Shown here one piece after another: positions 17,598 through 26,422 of a DNA stretch of 64,000 nt. The position numbers and the translations under genes are program-made. The stretch spans positions 1-64,000 of the forward strand of contig NZ_FNVS01000015.1 of the NCBI RefSeq assembly GCF_900108035.1, in the 5' to 3' direction. A model generated the notes under the pieces. That model did not search any database and was not told the DNA's origin. It saw only the letters and a list, made by a program, of their open reading frames with translations. The DNA is from Parabacteroides chinchillae (GTDB lineage Bacteria; Bacteroidota; Bacteroidia; Bacteroidales; Tannerellaceae). How positions within the stretch are numbered: position 1 is the stretch's first letter; every line of letters starts with the position of its first letter.

Positions 17598-18689
17598 CTA
17601 TAATTCTTTAGTATTTGCATATAAACGCCATCTTTCTATCAATTGCTCCATATCGGAAGGTATTTCAGAATCAAAAAACATTTCCTCTCCGGTTGTAGGA
17701 TGAATAAAACCCAGCGTCTTGGCATGTAATGCTTGCCGCGGGCAGATAGCGAAACAATTTTGCACAAACTGTTTATATTTAGTAAAAGTTGTTCCTTTCA
17801 ATATTTCATGACCACCATAACGTTCATCATTAAACAAGGTATGTCCAATATATTTCATATGTACACGTATTTGATGCGTACGTCCGGTTTCAAGCCGGCA
17901 CTCAACTAACGTGACATATCCCAAACGCTCCAATACTGTGTAATGAGTAACTGCATGTTTTCCCTGTTCTCCCTCGGGGAAAACAGCCATTTGCATACGG
18001 TCGCGTAAATCACGACCGATATTTCCTTCGATACGCCCTTCGTCATCCTGTACAATACCCCACACCAAAGCATTGTACTTACGTTTAGTCGTTTTATTAA
18101 AAAACTGCATACTCAGATTCGCTTTCGCTTCAGGCTTTTTGGCAACTACCAATAGTCCTGATGTATCTTTATCTATACGGTGTACTAATCCTAAGCGAGG
18201 ATCGGAAGGATCATAATAAGGATCATCTTTCAGATAATAGGCCAGTGCATTCACTAATGTACCTGTATAGTTACCATGCCCGGGATGCACAACCAAACCT
18301 GCCGGTTTATTTACAACCAGCAAATCATCATCTTCATAAACTATATTTAATGGAATATTTTCAGGTATAATTTCCAGTTCACGGCGAGGACGCGCCATTA
18401 CAAGAGAAACTACATCCAGGGGTTTCACCCGGTAGTTGCTCTTTACCGGTTTTCCGTTTACCAGAATACAGCCGGCTTCAGCAGCCAATTGTATGCGATT
18501 GCGAGTAGCGCTAAACATGCGATCAACCAAAAATTTGTCTACACGCAATAAAGATTGCCCTTTATCTGCTACAAAACGGAAATGTTCATACAGACCGGGG
18601 ACTATTTCAGCCGGAGTTTCTTCACTGTCTTCAGGCAGCAACAGATCGTCCACCTGTTCGTCATCCATATCCTCCAAAAACTCGTCCAT
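17598..18689 (-). CDS. rluD: 23S rRNA pseudouridine synthase, RluD family
   Basis: The enzyme isomerises specific uridines in 23S rRNA helix 69 in the model family. Residues about 46-105 form an S4 RNA-binding domain (LLRVDKFLVDRM, CILVNGKPVKSNYRV). The catalytic motif is HRIDKDTSG with D173. The C-terminal RTHQIRVHMKYIGH block (about 275-288) is also conserved. A roughly 40-residue acidic N-terminal extension precedes the S4 domain. It is 8 bp from the PASTA gene upstream and 2 bp from ddl downstream. Confidence 0.93.
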   Translation of the reverse strand: MDEFLEDMDDEQVDDLLLPEDSEETPAEIVPGLYEHFRFVADKGQSLLRVDKFLVDRMFSATRNRIQLAAEAGCILVNGKPVKSNYRVKPLDVVSLVMARPRRELEIIPENIPLNIVYEDDDLLVVNKPAGLVVHPGHGNYTGTLVNALAYYLKDDPYYDPSDPRLGLVHRIDKDTSGLLVVAKKPEAKANLSMQFFNKTTKRKYNALVWGIVQDDEGRIEGNIGRDLRDRMQMAVFPEGEQGKHAVTHYTVLERLGYVTLVECRLETGRTHQIRVHMKYIGHTLFNDERYGGHEILKGTTFTKYKQFVQNCFAICPRQALHAKTLGFIHPTTGEEMFFDSEIPSDMEQLIERWRLYANTKEL

Positions 18690-18697
18690 ATCTTTAT

Positions 18698-19327
18698 TTA
18701 AAACCAGTTTTCTTCTTCACTATTCAAATCTTCCACAGGGATTTCATCCAAACCTAACGAATCGGCTGGAATAACTTCCGCATCTCCGCTGCTAACTTCC
18801 AATAATAATTTTGCAGCCAGCGGAATTTGTTCTCCTTTATGCAGACTACGGTCATTCATCGATACGCCCAACGCCAGATCTTTAAAGTCTCCTGGGACAT
18901 ATTTTATTTCTATATTATTGAATCCACGCGCTTTAAGTAAAGCATAAGCCTGACGGAAAGATAAATCTTCTATTTCGGGAACCATTCCCATTTGTGAAGA
19001 CAAGGCATTGATTGTTACAAATACAATACGGCCTTCCTTTACTTTCGAACCAACAGAAGGGACTAATTCGACAATCGTTCCTGGAGCTACGTCTTTGGAA
19101 AACACCGAATCTATTACGCTATACCGCAAACCATTATTTTCAAGAAAAGAAACAGCCTCTTCCATTTTCAACCCTTTTACATCCGGCACTACCACAGCTT
19201 CATTATGACGGGTATAGCCATCCAACCATACTAATACACCATAAATCACTACGCAAGTAATTACTACCATCAGCAGTAAATTTACGATAATCGGATTCTT
19301 TATTAGCTTAACCAAAAAGTTATTCAT
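18698..19327 (-). CDS. PASTA-domain membrane protein
   Basis: This 209-residue protein has a short cytoplasmic N-terminus, one membrane helix (about 13-35) and a periplasmic part with two PASTA domains (about 47-112 and 115-180; VVVPDVKGLKMEEAVSFL and MVPEIEDLSFRQAYALL are their starts). PASTA domains bind peptidoglycan or beta-lactam-like ligands in kinases and PBPs of other phyla; here there is no kinase or penicillin-binding domain. A conserved place next to rluD and ddl suggests a cell-wall role. The C-terminus is acidic. Confidence 0.85.
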   Translation of the reverse strand: MNNFLVKLIKNPIIVNLLLMVVITCVVIYGVLVWLDGYTRHNEAVVVPDVKGLKMEEAVSFLENNGLRYSVIDSVFSKDVAPGTIVELVPSVGSKVKEGRIVFVTINALSSQMGMVPEIEDLSFRQAYALLKARGFNNIEIKYVPGDFKDLALGVSMNDRSLHKGEQIPLAAKLLLEVSSGDAEVIPADSLGLDEIPVEDLNSEEENWF

Positions 19328-19352
19328 TTCAGTTTCGTATTTATAGGCGGGT

Positions 19353-19360
19353 CAAAAGTA
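19353..19360 (-). promoter_or_regulatory. Probable -7 box of the PASTA-rluD-ddl operon
   Basis: TACTTTTG on the minus strand matches TAnnTTTG and lies 25 nt upstream of the PASTA start codon. No good -33 TTTG is visible. Confidence 0.4.
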
Positions 19361-19416
19361 TGAAAAAAACCTCATATAGACATAATTCCATCGTATACAT
19401 TACTACAAAAACAAAG

Positions 19417-19449
19417 AAAGTAAAGGCTTTTTAGCAAAACCTCTACTTT
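19417..19449 (-). terminator. Intrinsic terminator of rpmH
   Basis: Arms 19417-19426 and 19440-19449 pair with one mismatch (AAAGTAAAGG against CCTCTACTTT). On the minus strand the stem is followed by a T-rich tail. It begins 28 bp past the rpmH stop codon. Confidence 0.7.
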
Positions 19450-19476
19450 CCTTATAAATCTTACGAACCGGATTTC

Positions 19477-19629
19477 TTATCCGTTGTATTCGTCTGAAAC
19501 TGTTAATTTAGCTCTTCCTTTTGAACGACGGGAAGCTAATACTCTGCGGCCATTAGCAGTAGCCATTCTTGAACGGAAGCCATGCTTGTTCTTTCTTTTT
19601 CTGTTGGAAGGTTGGAATGTTCTTTTCAT
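19477..19629 (-). CDS. rpmH: 50S ribosomal protein L34
   Basis: Translating the minus strand from the ATG at 19629 gives a 50-residue, strongly basic protein beginning [19 protein letters not shown], then [11 protein letters not shown] and [11 protein letters not shown], ending SDEYNG and TAA. This is the L34 pattern throughout ([22 protein letters not shown], RRxKGR). The length matches L34 with a short Bacteroidetes tail. It has its own consensus promoter and a terminator, so it is a single-gene unit here rather than next to rnpA or dnaA. Confidence 0.97.
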   Translation of the reverse strand: MKRTFQPSNRKRKNKHGFRSRMATANGRRVLASRRSKGRAKLTVSDEYNG

Positions 19630-19671
19630 TTCTCTATATTATTATTTATTATTTCATACCAATTCGGGCTG

Positions 19672-19702
19672 CAAAGATATAGGCTTTTTTTTAATAAACA
19701 AA
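19672..19702 (-). promoter_or_regulatory. Consensus promoter of rpmH
   Basis: On the minus strand TTTG (19702-19699), a 19-nt spacer, then TATCTTTG (19679-19672) reproduce the Bacteroidetes -33/-7 consensus exactly. The -7 box is 42 nt from the rpmH start codon. This is the best promoter match noticed in the window. Confidence 0.75.
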
Positions 19703-19732
19703 CAGTTGACATCTTTTTCTTTCTTCCGCGCT

Positions 19733-20980
19733 TCATCTTCCAATCCTATGTCCGCTTAAAGCATAAAATAAAATATACAAATAACACGGAACAAAAATAA
19801 TATATGCTTCCTGATAATCGCAAGGGGTAACCGGCCCTACTCTTTTCACTATATCCAAAATAAAACCAAACAAAACAGGAATAACAGCTCCTCCCACCAT
19901 TACCACAACCAACAAAGAAGATGCAGGTTTCGTAAACTTCCCTAAATTATTGATCGTCAGCGCCCACAGACATCCCCACATGATAGAATGTGCAAAACCA
20001 AGACCTGCTACACAATAAATAGCCCGTGCCGCCGGTAAAAAAACGACTAAAAGCGACATAACCAAAGCCAACAAAGCAAATAATGCCAAAGCTCTATTCT
20101 GTCGCATCACCTGCAAAACAAATATACTAACAACATATCCTGTAATCATACCTATCGGACCTATTGCCGAGTAACGTGCTGGATCGTCTACTCCTATCAC
20201 ATTTGCAAAATCAATAACTGATGCCATCGGAAGTGTTTCTACTCCAACATATAAAAACAGAGCGACTGCACCCAGCAACAGATGCGGGAACTCCCAGATA
20301 CTTGTTTTTGCATTTGCCTTAGCTATTGCCTCCTTATGATTTACATCCTCTATCTGTTCATCAGTTTCTCCTTCTGCTTTTACTTCCGGCAACGGAAGAA
20401 AATATATGCATACAGCCAACAAGGCAATAACACCTCCTGCTATTCCAAAGGGGATATTAGCATTAGCAATTATAGGGTTCTTTATGTCAATAAATAAACT
20501 CAAGAAAATAGGACCTAAAAACCAGGCAGATTGATTCATAATGCCCATCATACACATCCGTTGAGCCGCTTTTTCCAAAGGGCCACATATTGTTACATAA
20601 GGATTTATTCCTGTCTGTAAAAGAGTATTTCCTATCCCTCCTATAAAAGACGCTACCAAAAACATGTAAAACCCAGCTATAGAAGTACTCATCCGGGCGG
20701 ATAAAATAAACAAAAACATCCCCGCGCTCATTATGCAAAGTGCAACTAACAATGATTTTTTATATCCAATCCTTTTAATCACCCATCCGGCAGGAATGCC
20801 AAACATAAGAAATGCTGAAAAGGTTGAAGCCAATACCAAATATGACATTCCTTTACTCAACGAAAATGTACCCTCCAAAATAGGTACCATGATGCCATTG
20901 ATACCAACTCCAAAGCCTATGATAAAAAACACAAAAGCTATAATAATTAATGGAAACAGATATTGTTGTGTTTGTTTCAT
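19733..20980 (-). CDS. murT: MFS sugar transporter, probable MurNAc (MurT-like) permease
   Basis: This 415-residue, 12-helix major facilitator protein has the charged loop after helix 2 (GWVIKRIGYKKSLL, about 65-78) that marks the family. A hydrophilic central loop (about 195-225, acidic) separates the halves. It is the last gene of the murQ operon, starting 1 bp after murK. In Tannerella forsythia a transporter next to murK and murQ imports N-acetylmuramic acid, so the same substrate is inferred. Family is clear; substrate rests on context. Confidence 0.75.
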   Translation of the reverse strand: MKQTQQYLFPLIIIAFVFFIIGFGVGINGIMVPILEGTFSLSKGMSYLVLASTFSAFLMFGIPAGWVIKRIGYKKSLLVALCIMSAGMFLFILSARMSTSIAGFYMFLVASFIGGIGNTLLQTGINPYVTICGPLEKAAQRMCMMGIMNQSAWFLGPIFLSLFIDIKNPIIANANIPFGIAGGVIALLAVCIYFLPLPEVKAEGETDEQIEDVNHKEAIAKANAKTSIWEFPHLLLGAVALFLYVGVETLPMASVIDFANVIGVDDPARYSAIGPIGMITGYVVSIFVLQVMRQNRALALFALLALVMSLLVVFLPAARAIYCVAGLGFAHSIMWGCLWALTINNLGKFTKPASSLLVVVMVGGAVIPVLFGFILDIVKRVGPVTPCDYQEAYIIFVPCYLYILFYALSGHRIGR

Positions 20981-20981
20981 A

Positions 20982-21836
20982 TTAAATAGAATTAGGATTA
21001 TTACTATGATACTCTACCAGCCCTTCCATGGGCTCTCTAATAATACGGCCCAATTTCATATTATATTCTTTTACTATTTCACATAAGATATCCTGGAATA
21101 CCCATCCGATAGATCCTATACAATTAAAGGTAAGAGATTCATATCCGGGATATTTACAAACTATATTTTTAAAAAAATCACGGAACGCTTCCGCTACCAA
21201 TTTTACGGCATATTCATTTTCTTTACATTGCATCGTTAGGAAACGTGTAAAATTTGCACAGTACCGGTTAGGCATCTTATCCATATATATACGATGCACC
21301 AGCTCTTCTCCCGATAACTGATATTGATTTTGAAAGAACCGTCTTATTTCTACAGGCATATCTTCTCTTATATAATCACGTATTATACATTTGCCTATAT
21401 AGCCTCCACTACCTTCGTCACCCAAAAGAAACCCCAGCGAATCGATATTGTGAGTTACGTTTACTCCATCATACAGGCAAGAATTGGTCCCGGTTCCCAA
21501 GATTGCAGCAAAACCGGGTTTGTTTCCTAAAAGAGCTCTGGCAGATCCCAACAGATCCATTGCTACAAACAACCGAGCTTTTGGGAAAACAGGCTGCAGA
21601 CCTCGGCGTATAATTAAAAACTCTTCCTCATAACAACCTGCACCATAAAAATGCACTTCTCTCACTTCATCCCATGAAAAACAGGGAGGTAGCGCCCCTC
21701 GCAATGAGCGGGTGATATAATCCTCGCCAACATAACAAGGATTATATCCTTCAGTGGAAAATTCAACGATTTTTTTTCCGGAATCTACCAAACACCAGCT
21801 TGTTTTCGTTGATCCGCTATCCGCAATTAATATCAT
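20982..21836 (-). CDS. murK: BadF/BadG-type ATPase, probable N-acetylmuramic acid/N-acetylglucosamine kinase
   Basis: The protein belongs to the ASKHA kinase fold. ILIADSGSTKTSWCLVD (2-18) is the first phosphate-binding loop, GTGTNSCLYDG (about 115-125) the second, and LLGDEGSGGYIG (about 136-147) is typical of the eukaryotic-type GlcNAc kinase group. The predicted reaction is MurNAc (and GlcNAc) to the 6-phosphate, the substrate of MurQ encoded in the same operon. It follows the ceramidase-like gene by 1 bp and precedes the transporter by 1 bp. The 284-residue length is normal. Confidence 0.85.
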   Translation of the reverse strand: MILIADSGSTKTSWCLVDSGKKIVEFSTEGYNPCYVGEDYITRSLRGALPPCFSWDEVREVHFYGAGCYEEEFLIIRRGLQPVFPKARLFVAMDLLGSARALLGNKPGFAAILGTGTNSCLYDGVNVTHNIDSLGFLLGDEGSGGYIGKCIIRDYIREDMPVEIRRFFQNQYQLSGEELVHRIYMDKMPNRYCANFTRFLTMQCKENEYAVKLVAEAFRDFFKNIVCKYPGYESLTFNCIGSIGWVFQDILCEIVKEYNMKLGRIIREPMEGLVEYHSNNPNSI

Positions 21837-21837
21837 A

Positions 21838-23766
21838 TCAATAATTATTTTCTTTTATTTTGTTTATGATAAACGGAAATGTTTCCTTCGAGAAACAGGT
21901 AGGCTGCGCATACCAGAAAAAAGATTCGTATCCTTCATAGTCTTTTGCCCGGATATGCGGTGGTGTAGCCAAATAGCTGGAAACATCATTTGAATATGCC
22001 ACCACAGATACCTTCTGTTCCGGCCAGATAGCACGTATAGCTAATCCATATTCCGTAGTAACTTCTCTGGATAATGCCACTAATTTCCAATCACCCACAT
22101 TCAGTGTTTGGTAGTAAACCGGCATTTCCGGCAACTTTCCGTTTTCTTCCAGAGAAGCCAACTGTATATTTGCCCAATTCACATCCCGTTCTGCTGCTAT
22201 ATCATTCTCAATTTTCAGACTTCGCTCTCTAAACTGTAAAATCTGTTCCTTTGTCCAAGGAGCAACAACCGGCGGTATAATCGTATCAAAACTATAAGAT
22301 ACAGCTCCTTTTATTGGTTTTAAATCAGCCTTCATTATAGTTGCAACAGCACCTGCCAGTTTTCGAGCCGTTGTCCGAAACGGATCAACCGGATTGACGT
22401 CTCCTGCAAAAGCTTGTAGAAAAATACTATTCCGTATATCCCCATCCTGTTCCAGTAATTCCTTTGTATAACCCGGATAATTTGCATTCAGGGTATACCT
22501 ACCCACCTCCGGATCAGGAAAAACAGGATGGCAACCGGCCATAAATAAAACTGTCTTTTTCTTATCTTTATCGGCTACAGAAACAATAACATCTACCACA
22601 TTATCATAAATAACATCTTCTCCAGTCAAGCTTCTGTTTCTTCCGATACTACATGTGTCTCTGCCAAAATAAAGTGAAGAAGGTTCCATATTATCAAGCG
22701 ACTCTTCGATAGCTTGTACAATTCCTTTATACACTACATTCAGTAAATAAAGACTATCAGGGTATTGATTCGGCTTTTGCCATGTAGCCCAACTTTGAGT
22801 AACAGGAGCGTAATGGGTATGTGAAGCATTGATCAATATGGCATTCTCATCGACTCCTCTTTTTCTTCTTATTTCAGCTTTAATGTCATCTGTCAATGAT
22901 TTATTAAGGCCACAAACATCGACACCTACAATCACAACGGTTTTACCATCTTTTCTTATGCTCATGGCTTTTGCCTTTATATCACCTACGGAAGAATGTT
23001 TATTGCTATACAAAAAACCATCATCAGATACGACATATAAATGACCATCCAGACAATTAAGGTGTGCCACATCAATAGTAAATGTTTCATTATTTTTGTA
23101 GCCTATCCGTTGCCAACGTTCATCCGCCTTATCCAGCGATCGTTGGTATAAAATAGTATCTTTTGTCAAAACATACAGTCGCTTATTATCAGATGCTATT
23201 TCTACAATTTCCGGAGCAAAACCTATATCATTCCATTCAATAACAGTTCCATTCAGAACACCTTTGTATAAATGATCCTGCAAGTCTACTGCATACAGAT
23301 TACCATTAGAAGAAGTTATACCTTTCACCTGTGGTACAAACCGTACGTCTTCCCATACAGCAATACCACTCTCCAATAATGTTCGTACCAAACGATTGTT
23401 CATTGTTACGCCATACAAGTATCCGTCACAAAACGCAATTTGTTTTATTGAGGGGGCTTTGCCAATTTCCCGAGCAGGCAGCAATTGCTTTTTGTCTCCA
23501 TAATACAACCTCTTTTCTCTGTCAAGAATCACAACCGAATCTTTACAAGCTGTAACCGACAAAAGTTTATTCTCCCCTAAACAATCCCAAGTAAGAGAAA
23601 AGCGACCTTCCCAAGGACTTGCATAGCCCCCCAACGTCACAGAAACAGTTTCATCTGTCGGCTCCAAACTTACAGAAGATGTACCAACTTCATATCCGGA
23701 ACTACAAGCTCCCGCAAATAGCACCACCATTAACAGGATGCCTATATTATTAATAATCGACCTCAT
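21838..23766 (-). CDS. Neutral/alkaline ceramidase-like lipoprotein with an internal beta-propeller-type insertion
   Basis: The N-terminus is a lipoprotein signal with C21 as lipidation site, so the enzyme is probably on the outer membrane. VTLGGYASPWEGR (about 45-57) starts a neutral-ceramidase-like amidase domain, which resumes at TVVIVGVDVCGL (about 275-286) and has NASHTHYAP, the metal-binding block of the family. Between them about 200 residues are repetitive, with recurring units such as GYLYGVT, GNLYAVD, KRLYVLT and GHLYVVSDDG, which resembles a Tectonin/WD-type propeller. Ceramidases hydrolyse an N-acyl bond; the substrate in this MurNAc operon is unknown. It ends 1 bp from murK. Confidence 0.7.
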   Translation of the reverse strand: MRSIINNIGILLMVVLFAGACSSGYEVGTSSVSLEPTDETVSVTLGGYASPWEGRFSLTWDCLGENKLLSVTACKDSVVILDREKRLYYGDKKQLLPAREIGKAPSIKQIAFCDGYLYGVTMNNRLVRTLLESGIAVWEDVRFVPQVKGITSSNGNLYAVDLQDHLYKGVLNGTVIEWNDIGFAPEIVEIASDNKRLYVLTKDTILYQRSLDKADERWQRIGYKNNETFTIDVAHLNCLDGHLYVVSDDGFLYSNKHSSVGDIKAKAMSIRKDGKTVVIVGVDVCGLNKSLTDDIKAEIRRKRGVDENAILINASHTHYAPVTQSWATWQKPNQYPDSLYLLNVVYKGIVQAIEESLDNMEPSSLYFGRDTCSIGRNRSLTGEDVIYDNVVDVIVSVADKDKKKTVLFMAGCHPVFPDPEVGRYTLNANYPGYTKELLEQDGDIRNSIFLQAFAGDVNPVDPFRTTARKLAGAVATIMKADLKPIKGAVSYSFDTIIPPVVAPWTKEQILQFRERSLKIENDIAAERDVNWANIQLASLEENGKLPEMPVYYQTLNVGDWKLVALSREVTTEYGLAIRAIWPEQKVSVVAYSNDVSSYLATPPHIRAKDYEGYESFFWYAQPTCFSKETFPFIINKIKENNY

Positions 23767-23778
23767 GCCCCCTCCTTT

Positions 23779-25128
23779 TTATTTATTCAATTGCTTTGCA
23801 TATTTCTGTATTTTACGGATAGCTTCTACGATCTGGTCCATATCCTCCCTAGAACCCAAAAGCATGTATTGAAGAAGCCATACACCTTGTTCAGCCAATT
23901 TGTCATTTTGTGGACATTCATTGCGCTCCAGCCATTCTTTCATAGCTTTTTCACCGTATATCTTCAAATAATGTTTATTTGCAGCCAACTTCTGTACATA
24001 TTCACTCTTGTTCATCGAACCATAGCCAGCGGAACAAGGAACTCCTTCTTCAGAAAGTGCTTCCAGAAATTTCTCACGGCTCATACCTGCAAAATGAGAC
24101 GGATCATATCGGAACATATACAAATGATAAGCTCCCATAGTTACACCGTCATACAACTTTGCAGGAGTAATTCCCGGTATTTCACTTAACGCTTTATTCA
24201 AATAGGACGCATTCTTATCCCGTATCCTCGCTTGTTCTTCCAAACGACTCATTTGGGCAAGCAATAAGCCCGATTGGAATTCCGTCAATCGCATATTAAC
24301 ACCACGGGTACCTTCACCACCAACAGCAAAAGAAGTACGGGCTCCTCCTTGGCCTTGATTATGAAAAGCATAGCAACGTTGTATAAATTCTTCATTATTA
24401 GATGTAATGGCTCCTCCCTCCGCACAATTCAGATTCTTTGAAGATTGAAAACTAAAGGCTCCTCCTAAACCATAAGAACCAACTTTTTTACCTCTCCATT
24501 CTGCCAAATGAGCCTGGCAAGCATCTTCAATTATCGTAATATTATGCTTTTTGCCAATATTCAATATAGTATCCAAGTCTGCAGGAAGGCCACCAATATG
24601 TACAGGCATAATCACTTTAGTCTGAGAAGTAATAGCAGGTTCTATTTTGCGTGCGTCAATCTGGAATGTTTCAATATCAGAATCAACAAATACAGGCAAT
24701 GCATAGTTAAGAGTTACAACATTATAAGTCGCAACAAAAGTATAAACCGGAATAATCACTTCATCGCCCGGACCCAGATTTAGTGCCCCAAGCATTGAAT
24801 ATAAAGCAGCCGTACCGCTAGATACACCTAACGAATGTTTTACACCCAGCATTCTCGCATACTCTGTTTCAAAAGTGGCAGTTGTATTCCCATCAAGACG
24901 TCCCCATTTTCCGGTTTTCAGTGTATTTACCAATGCTAATTCTTCAGATCGGCCATAAATCGGCCAACTTTGAAATCCTTTCGGATGCGCTTTAGCTCCT
25001 CCCAGCCTGGCAGGTTTAACATCCGATTTCAAAGAACCGGCAATTGAAAATGACGGAGCAAACAATAAACTTCCTCCTAAGAGGCTTGTAGTCTCTAAAA
25101 ATCTTCTTCTGTTCATTTTATTTTCCAT
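23779..25128 (-). CDS. Exported DegT/DnrJ/EryC1/StrS-family PLP aminotransferase
   Basis: The domain is the sugar aminotransferase type: GVSSGTAALYSML (101-113), IIEDACQAHLA (199-209) and FQSSKNLNCAEGG (227-239) with the PLP lysine K231. The unusual part is the N-terminus: MNRRRFLETTSLLGGSLLF (5-23) is a twin-arginine signal with a hydrophobic segment, so the folded, cofactor-bearing protein is probably exported to the periplasm. Usual family members are cytoplasmic, act on nucleotide sugars and are about 370-390 residues. Here the 449 residues include this leader and an insertion-rich C-terminus. Substrate unknown; it lies between murQ and the ceramidase-like gene. Confidence 0.8.
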   Translation of the reverse strand: MENKMNRRRFLETTSLLGGSLLFAPSFSIAGSLKSDVKPARLGGAKAHPKGFQSWPIYGRSEELALVNTLKTGKWGRLDGNTTATFETEYARMLGVKHSLGVSSGTAALYSMLGALNLGPGDEVIIPVYTFVATYNVVTLNYALPVFVDSDIETFQIDARKIEPAITSQTKVIMPVHIGGLPADLDTILNIGKKHNITIIEDACQAHLAEWRGKKVGSYGLGGAFSFQSSKNLNCAEGGAITSNNEEFIQRCYAFHNQGQGGARTSFAVGGEGTRGVNMRLTEFQSGLLLAQMSRLEEQARIRDKNASYLNKALSEIPGITPAKLYDGVTMGAYHLYMFRYDPSHFAGMSREKFLEALSEEGVPCSAGYGSMNKSEYVQKLAANKHYLKIYGEKAMKEWLERNECPQNDKLAEQGVWLLQYMLLGSREDMDQIVEAIRKIQKYAKQLNK

Positions 25129-25148
25129 GGCATGTATATTTAAATGTT

Positions 25149-25964
25149 TTATTTAATAGTTTTCAGGTAATCAAGCGCTTTGCGTACATTCTGATATTTA
25201 AGGATCAATTGTTTGGCTTCTTCATAATCAGTTAATCCCGCTTCTTCCATCAGCATCCGGACAGAGCGGTCCACAACTTTATTATTAATAAGCCGGACAT
25301 TTACCATTTTATTATCCTCCACTTTCCCTAACCGGATTAAGACTGATGTACTTATCATATCAAATATCATTTTTTGAGCCGTCCCACACTTCATACGTGT
25401 ACTACCAGTCACAAACTCCGGTCCTAAAATCAATTCAATCGGATAATCACAATTAGCAGCAATTGGCGAATCAAGGTTGTTTACCAAACATCCGCAAGGA
25501 ATACCCAGTTCCCTGCATCTTTTCATTCCTGCCAGAACGTATGGTGTTGTTCCACTGGCAGAGATACCCAACACAAAATCACTCCCGGAGACTTCAAATA
25601 AATCCAACTGCCGCACAGCGTCTTCTTCGCTATCTTCCATTGCTTCCAGCACTTCCAGCAAGCGTTCTTCACCTCCGGCCAGCAAACAGTTAAATATTCC
25701 ATGTTCAATTCCATAAGTATTAGGCAATTCTACTTTATCCAAAACAGACAACCGGCCTCCGCTTCCGGCTCCCAGATAGAACATCCTTCCTCCCTCTCTT
25801 AATTTAAGCTCAATCATCTCCACAACTTTTGCAATCTGAGGCAATACCCTTTGAATAGCAACCGCCACTTTCTGATCTTCTTTATTTATATTACTAACCA
25901 ACTCCATCACCGACATTTTTTCCAGATGATTATATAAAGACGGCAACTCTGTAATCTTTTCCAT
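25149..25964 (-). CDS. murQ: N-acetylmuramic acid 6-phosphate etherase
   Basis: MurQ cleaves the lactyl ether of MurNAc-6-phosphate to give GlcNAc-6-phosphate and D-lactate in peptidoglycan recycling or salvage. YLGAGSGGRLSVLDKVELP (63-81) is the SIS-domain sugar-phosphate loop and includes the expected catalytic glutamate E79; a second acidic cluster, EAMEDSEEDA, lies at about 107-116. GISASGTTPYVLAG (about 133-146) is the second phosphate loop. At 271 residues it is shorter than the roughly 300-residue enterobacterial enzyme, lacking mainly a C-terminal segment. It is the first gene of the five-gene operon. Confidence 0.93.
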   Translation of the reverse strand: MEKITELPSLYNHLEKMSVMELVSNINKEDQKVAVAIQRVLPQIAKVVEMIELKLREGGRMFYLGAGSGGRLSVLDKVELPNTYGIEHGIFNCLLAGGEERLLEVLEAMEDSEEDAVRQLDLFEVSGSDFVLGISASGTTPYVLAGMKRCRELGIPCGCLVNNLDSPIAANCDYPIELILGPEFVTGSTRMKCGTAQKMIFDMISTSVLIRLGKVEDNKMVNVRLINNKVVDRSVRMLMEEAGLTDYEEAKQLILKYQNVRKALDYLKTIK

Positions 25965-26228
25965 TTTATTTCAGTATTAATTTATTCGTAACATATAATT
26001 ATTTATCCAGTAATTTTCCCGAAACTTGCAGGGCATAATTTTCGACAGCCATAATAACCAGGCACAATCTCATTCTTCATCATGAATGACAAAAATTATC
26101 AATAATAGAATGGAGATAGAAAATGTATGTCCGACTGGAGCTTAAAACAGAAAGGCCGTAAATTTTTAATGTTCAGTTTTTCAATTGTCCAAATCCAGAT
26201 ATAGTAATGGCTTGCCGCTCAATATGTA

Positions 26229-26310
26229 TATATTTGCAGTCCCTTATTAAGCTATTAATATCAGGTATTGATTTATCTGAAAACCAGGAATGTTGGCCCA
26301 TACCCCAGTC
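26229..26310 (+). ncRNA. Second copy of the susC-upstream small-RNA element, partly decayed
   Basis: On the plus strand TATATTTG (26229-26236) fits the -7 consensus. It is followed, with the same spacing as at 31659, by CAGT, TTATTAAGCT[A/G]TTAATA and, further on, the 16-nt identical string aggaatgttggcccat (26286-26301). The terminator stem that is perfect in the other copy is largely disrupted here, so transcription may not stop cleanly. No susC gene lies next to it. Probable transcript start near 26243; the end is a guess. Confidence 0.4.
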
Positions 26311-26388
26311 ATATGCAATCTAATTATTTCTGTTTTTTATCCATAAGCAAATGAGATTTTAGTTTAACAATTGTATTCTTTCTCTTTC

Positions 26389-26422
26389 TATAAATATGAC
26401 AACTCAGAAAAGAAATCAGGTG
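26389..26422 (-). promoter_or_regulatory. Copy of the fecR-upstream element
   Basis: This 34-bp stretch matches 32858-32891, immediately before fecR, at 29 of 34 positions. On the minus strand both read CACCTGATTT, then a T-rich segment, then TTGTCATAT. No fecR follows here. It may be a promoter recognised by the local ECF sigma factor or the remnant of one. Confidence 0.5.
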
